Notes under the pieces: generated by a model
Database searches by the model: none
The model's input: the letters and a program-made list of their open reading frames with translations, nothing else
Told to the model about the DNA's origin: nothing
Program-made: the position numbers and the translations under genes
In this document: one piece after another, positions 61,101 to 64,000 of the stretch
How positions within the stretch are numbered: position 1 is the stretch's first letter
Layout of the letters: every line of letters starts with the position of its first letter
Source of the DNA: Gnetum montanum
Taxonomy: Eukaryota; Streptophyta; Gnetopsida; Gnetales; Gnetaceae
Reading direction: 5' to 3'
DNA: 64,000 nucleotides
NCBI GenBank assembly: GCA_015680685.1
Contig: MNCI01002996.1
Coordinates: 566,167 to 630,166 of the forward strand

Positions 61101-61410
61101 TAGTTGAATAATAGGATTGGTAAATTAAAATTTTCATGATTTCTAGATATAGAATAAAATTTGTGTATTAAAATTTTTATGATTACCTAATGAAAAACAA
61201 AATTTTTGCATCATCCATTATATGTTCTCACTCAATCAAATTTGTTCTTTGCTTTGTGTTCTTACAAGCATTGCAAATTTGGTTATGAGGGAGAACATAT
61301 GATAGATAATGTAAAAATTTTGTTCTTCATCTAATAATCATGATACACAAATCTTGTTTGTCATATAGAAGTGATAAAAATTTTAATCTATTAGCATTGT
61401 TATACTTAGG
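61101..61410. repeat. Long inverted repeat (MITE-like hairpin)
   Basis: Arms of about 140 bp (61101-61244 and 61274-61410) fold back around a loop of about 29 bases (61245-61273). The arms meet at CAAATTTG and its complement. They are imperfect, and no TSD was settled. It may be a miniature inverted-repeat transposon, or could yield a hairpin RNA. Confidence 0.65.
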
Positions 61411-61669
61411 AATCACATCAAAAGTTGCTTTAGGAAATTTGTAGCTTGGTTTCTATTCAAGGATGGAAGAGAGAGAAATGTTTGCACAAAGATGGTTATA
61501 TAAAGGTCTACATAATGAAAACAGCGTAAAGTGGCTCCTTTCCAAAAAAAATGTTTTTTTTTTATTTATGACATATTGAAGAAGAAAGTTGTTATGCAAA
61601 GTATGAAAAAGATAGACAAATGATTAACATATACAAAAATAATTAAATGATTGTTCTTAGGTGAATCCT

Positions 61670-61890
61670 AAAGCAAAAGTAACAAAAGTGAAGGTAGCAA
61701 GTATAGTTCTTAATGCAAAAATAACCAAAATCAAGGTAGTAGGTATGGTTAGTAAAAAAATAATTAGTAAAAGTTAACAACTATAGTTCCATGAAAAGTG
61801 ATTAAGAAAAGTTCAAGGTAGCAGGAATGAAAAGTGATTAATAAAAGTCAAGGTAGTAGGTATGGTTGGTTGAAAATTGATTCAATTATT
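61670..61890. repeat. Degenerate tandem repeats
   Basis: Units of roughly 50 bp share AAAGTCAAGGTAGTAGGTATGG-type cores (about 61685, 61730, 61815, 61848). They are variable in length and sequence. Confidence 0.5.
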
Positions 61891-62385
61891 GCTTTCACAA
61901 TTTTAGGTCATTTCACTTAAATCTGTGTTAAAGCATGGTAATGCTTGTCTCATTTTTCTCAAAAGAATCAAATAATATTTACCATTAATTTGCATGATAG
62001 CTGAAGGTTAAAGGCTAAAGCTTGAGGGAGAAAAAATTAAATCTATACTTTGTATAATATCAACGAAACTATTCCAACTTAACAAAAAAATACTAATGAA
62101 TGTGGAAGGACATACTTAGTCCTGTAATAGGCCTCGTTTCCCTCAGCTAATAAGACTTCAATGTTATATTCCACAAGCAAATAATGAAAAGGCCTTACGT
62201 GATCGTAAGAGCGTTGACTAACAGATAAAGTGTCGTTACTGTTGTCTATAGTTTTTATAACGTATGATGTTACTGCCCACTTTGATTGGTAATGATTGTA
62301 GCATGTGAACAGCCCAAAGAGACCATTTTGCAGTATTCTATCTAGCGAAAGAAACGCCTGTTAAAGGTACACCCGTGTACAGGTT
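61891..62385. other. Spacer upstream of the alpha-galactosidase gene
   Basis: No gene was recognised. GC content rises towards its right end. Confidence 0.4.
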
Positions 62386-62443
62386 CGCTTTGAAAATTAA
62401 CAAAGTAGCTACGCCGCTTTGAAAATTTACAAAATACCTACGC
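62386..62443 (+). repeat. Tandem duplication of 29 bp
   Basis: Two adjacent units (62386-62414 and 62415-62443) begin CGCTTTGAAAATT and end CTACGC, with few differences. Confidence 0.7.
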
Positions 62444-62457
62444 CATTTCACGCCGAC

Positions 62458-62613
62458 ATGGCTTTTCTAGAAGCACCGTTGGAGTTCTATGAAAGACCAA
62501 ACTCTATCGCCGACAGATGGATGAGTTTCCAGATGAAAGGAGAATTTACATCTCAGAGACGAACTGAAGTGAAAGCTTGGCCACACAAGCAGCCCCCCCT
62601 TTCAAACGCATGA
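62458..62613 (+). CDS. Possible small ORF (51 codons), unrecognised
   Basis: It opens MAFLEAPLEFYERPNSIADR and ends at TGA. It has fewer low-complexity features than the rest of the spacer, but no known motif, no TATA and no clear RBS-like context. It could be a remnant exon or a chance frame. Confidence 0.2.
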   Translation: MAFLEAPLEFYERPNSIADRWMSFQMKGEFTSQRRTEVKAWPHKQPPLSNA

Positions 62614-63264
62614 CTTGGTATCAGAGGAGGGAAACGCTGAAAAAACGGAGTTGCAGACATTGTTGCGGCAATAGGGGCTCAGCACAGCCAGACGACGAAT
62701 AGATTGAGGGATTTTTTTATCCCGTAATCCGTGCAAAATTCTTATTTAGCGGCAGCGGCGAGTCAGTCTACTTGTACGTTTAGAATGTTAATCCCGGTCT
62801 CTCGCCCACTAACAATACATTTTTAAGATAAAGAAGAATCATGCAAAAATTGGCCAGACGCAATTATTCTGGGGAAAATTTTTAAGGTGAAAAAACTCAG
62901 CAAAAAATCTCGTTATTGGACCGTTATCTTGAAGTAAAGAGAGAACTGATAAATACAATGGAGAAAAATTGCAGGTGAGAATTGCAGTTTAGACCTTGAC
63001 TAATTGTTGTTACAAGGATGTTCCCTTGAAGCTCCTTATATGTTACTAGGGTTACAAAAGTAAACCCAAGATAAAAAGGAATATGGTAATTTATTTTTGG
63101 TGTAGATTACCATGGCAACGAAAATTAAAACAAAGGAAACATGAAGCAGATAAGAATAGCACATCGGAGTAAGGAATATCCGCGGTGGAGAAGAACAAGG
63201 CAGATTTGACTTCATCCCTTCAACTGCTTGCCTTGTCCACCTTACATAGGACACTGTCATAGAT

Positions 63265-63271
63265 TATAAAG
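63265..63271 (+). promoter_or_regulatory. Candidate TATA box of the alpha-galactosidase gene
   Basis: TATAAAG lies 65 bases before the start codon, which leaves room for a short 5' leader. Position is plausible; no other evidence. Confidence 0.5.
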
Positions 63272-63329
63272 TTGGCGCACAGAAAACCAAATGCTGCTCA
63301 ATGCTCACTGACCAAGCCAAGCAATAACA

Positions 63330-63904
63330 ATGGCTGCTCTGTATCATATGCTAGTTTTGTTATTTTTGTCTGGTTTTCTTGCTTCTATTGTGTTAGCAGC
63401 AACTCAAGGCGCAGCTATCAATCACAACTCTAGGATACTGCTCCAGAATGGCCTTGGCAAGACACCTCCAATGGGGTATTTCGGTTTAGTTTGTTACAGT
63501 CATTACAAGAATCGATGTTTGTGTATTTTGCCATAAAATGCTGCTGCTTCACATGGCTGCTGTGTTGATTGGATTTGCAGGTGGAATAGTTGGAACCACT
63601 TTGGCTGCAATATCAGCGAACTCAAAATCATAGAAATTGGTTAGTAGCTTTGGGTTATATAGGTTTTGGGTTAATAAATCTTTTTGTTTCTTGGGTTCTG
63701 ATTTGTGCGTGGATTGATTGTGTCTGTAGCGGATTCCATGGTTTCCGCTGGCTTTGACAAGATTGGATACGTGTATGTGAATCTAGGTAAAATTTGACAT
63801 TTTGAAGTTTACCTTTGATTTTTGCTTTTTTCGAAGCTTTGCCCTAAGGTTTTCGGTTTTGTGCAACAGATGATTGCTGGGCATCACCCAAGAGAGATAA
63901 AAAT
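63330..63904 (+). CDS. Alpha-galactosidase (GH27), 5' part; gene continues beyond the window
   Basis: Four exons can be placed: 63330-63475, 63581-63639, 63730-63786 and 63870-63904, joined by short introns with GT-AG ends (105, 90 and 83 bp). They give 99 codons with correct phases. The ATG at 63330 is followed by a signal-peptide-like run (about residues 1-23, hydrophobic, ending near VLAAT). Then come the GH27 N-terminal motifs NGLGKTPPMGWNSWNHFGC (split between exons 1 and 2), SAGFDKIGYVYVN, and DDCW with its substrate-binding aspartates. The DDCWASPKRDKN end matches the exon boundary before the rest of the catalytic barrel; the nucleophile region lies outside. The enzyme removes terminal alpha-galactose from oligosaccharides and galactolipids or cell-wall sugars, probably secreted or vacuolar. 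No break was seen. Confidence 0.9.
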
Positions 63905-64000
63905 GTATGAACTATGAAAAGTACTTTTTTGTTTATGTTACTTCACAAAGTCAGGATTTGTTTCATATTGAAAGAAGCAAAAATGAATTTTACTTTGTTT

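Noticed and set aside
62616-62630. TGGTATCAGAGGAGG as a Copia primer site
   Set aside because: It matches the tRNA-iMet motif, but no LTR end, partner LTR or internal element was found beside it.
63036-63260. Minus-strand ORF of 74 codons
   Set aside because: Hydrophobic chance frame in the promoter-side spacer of the alpha-galactosidase gene, with no motif or gene context.
1-64000. rRNA, tRNA genes
   Set aside because: No tRNA cloverleaf or rRNA sequence was recognised by eye; only tRNA-complementary primer sites were seen.

Overview
The window looks like nuclear DNA of a seed plant with a large, repeat-filled genome. The evidence is Athila-like Ty3/gypsy elements with tRNA-Asp-type primer sites, a Copia-like LTR element with a tRNA-iMet-type primer site, and the 5' end of a plant family-GH27 alpha-galactosidase gene with GT-AG introns. 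A conifer or other gymnosperm is possible, but nothing here names the species. About 60 of the 64 kb is transposon sequence, almost all broken by stop codons. The one apparently intact gene is the alpha-galactosidase start at 63330, which runs off the right edge.

Layout. 1-1676: 3' end of an LTR element (A) on +. 1677-2866: unassigned. 2867-4149: an LTR-like block of another kind. 4205-9847: minus-strand Athila-like element B, cut at its 3' side, whose 5' LTR lies against the integrase of a second minus element C (9848-16183). 16184-20270: remnant of a PIF1/Helitron-type helicase, split by a complete 2.4-kb Copia-like non-autonomous element (16648-19085, TSD TGGAA). 20271-28494: a minus LTR split by a block of plus elements (D, E and LTR fragments). 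28495-29140: the helicase resumes. 29248-60346: element H (+). 60347-60690: the helicase C-terminus. 60691-63264: spacer with a long hairpin and small tandem repeats.

Inside H is a layered nest. Element M (minus, 31428-55910, TSD ACTAC) lies in the gag of H. Within M are F (minus, 32599-40958, TSD CTGAT/TTGAT) and K (plus, 46483-53476, TSD TTAGG). With these removed, H is about 6.6 kb and M about 9.1 kb. M and K lack pol: K keeps gag-protease, and M keeps gag plus a downstream ORF3 with a coiled-coil-like part. F has gag, protease and reverse transcriptase, and its RNase H and integrase are hidden by an assembly gap.

Three themes deserve attention. (1) Most LTRs of the main group carry a short array just upstream of the TATA box, in many cases of palindromic GATATC units. 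The two LTRs of one element differ in array length. (2) The gypsy elements have a modular 3' region marked by up to three polypurine-tract-like motifs. (3) One helicase gene is spread over more than 40 kb by successive insertions, and its pieces can be put back in order from target-site duplications and conserved motifs.

All coordinates come from reading by eye. LTR ends and TSDs are given to the base where the termini are clear; domain limits inside decayed ORFs are approximate.
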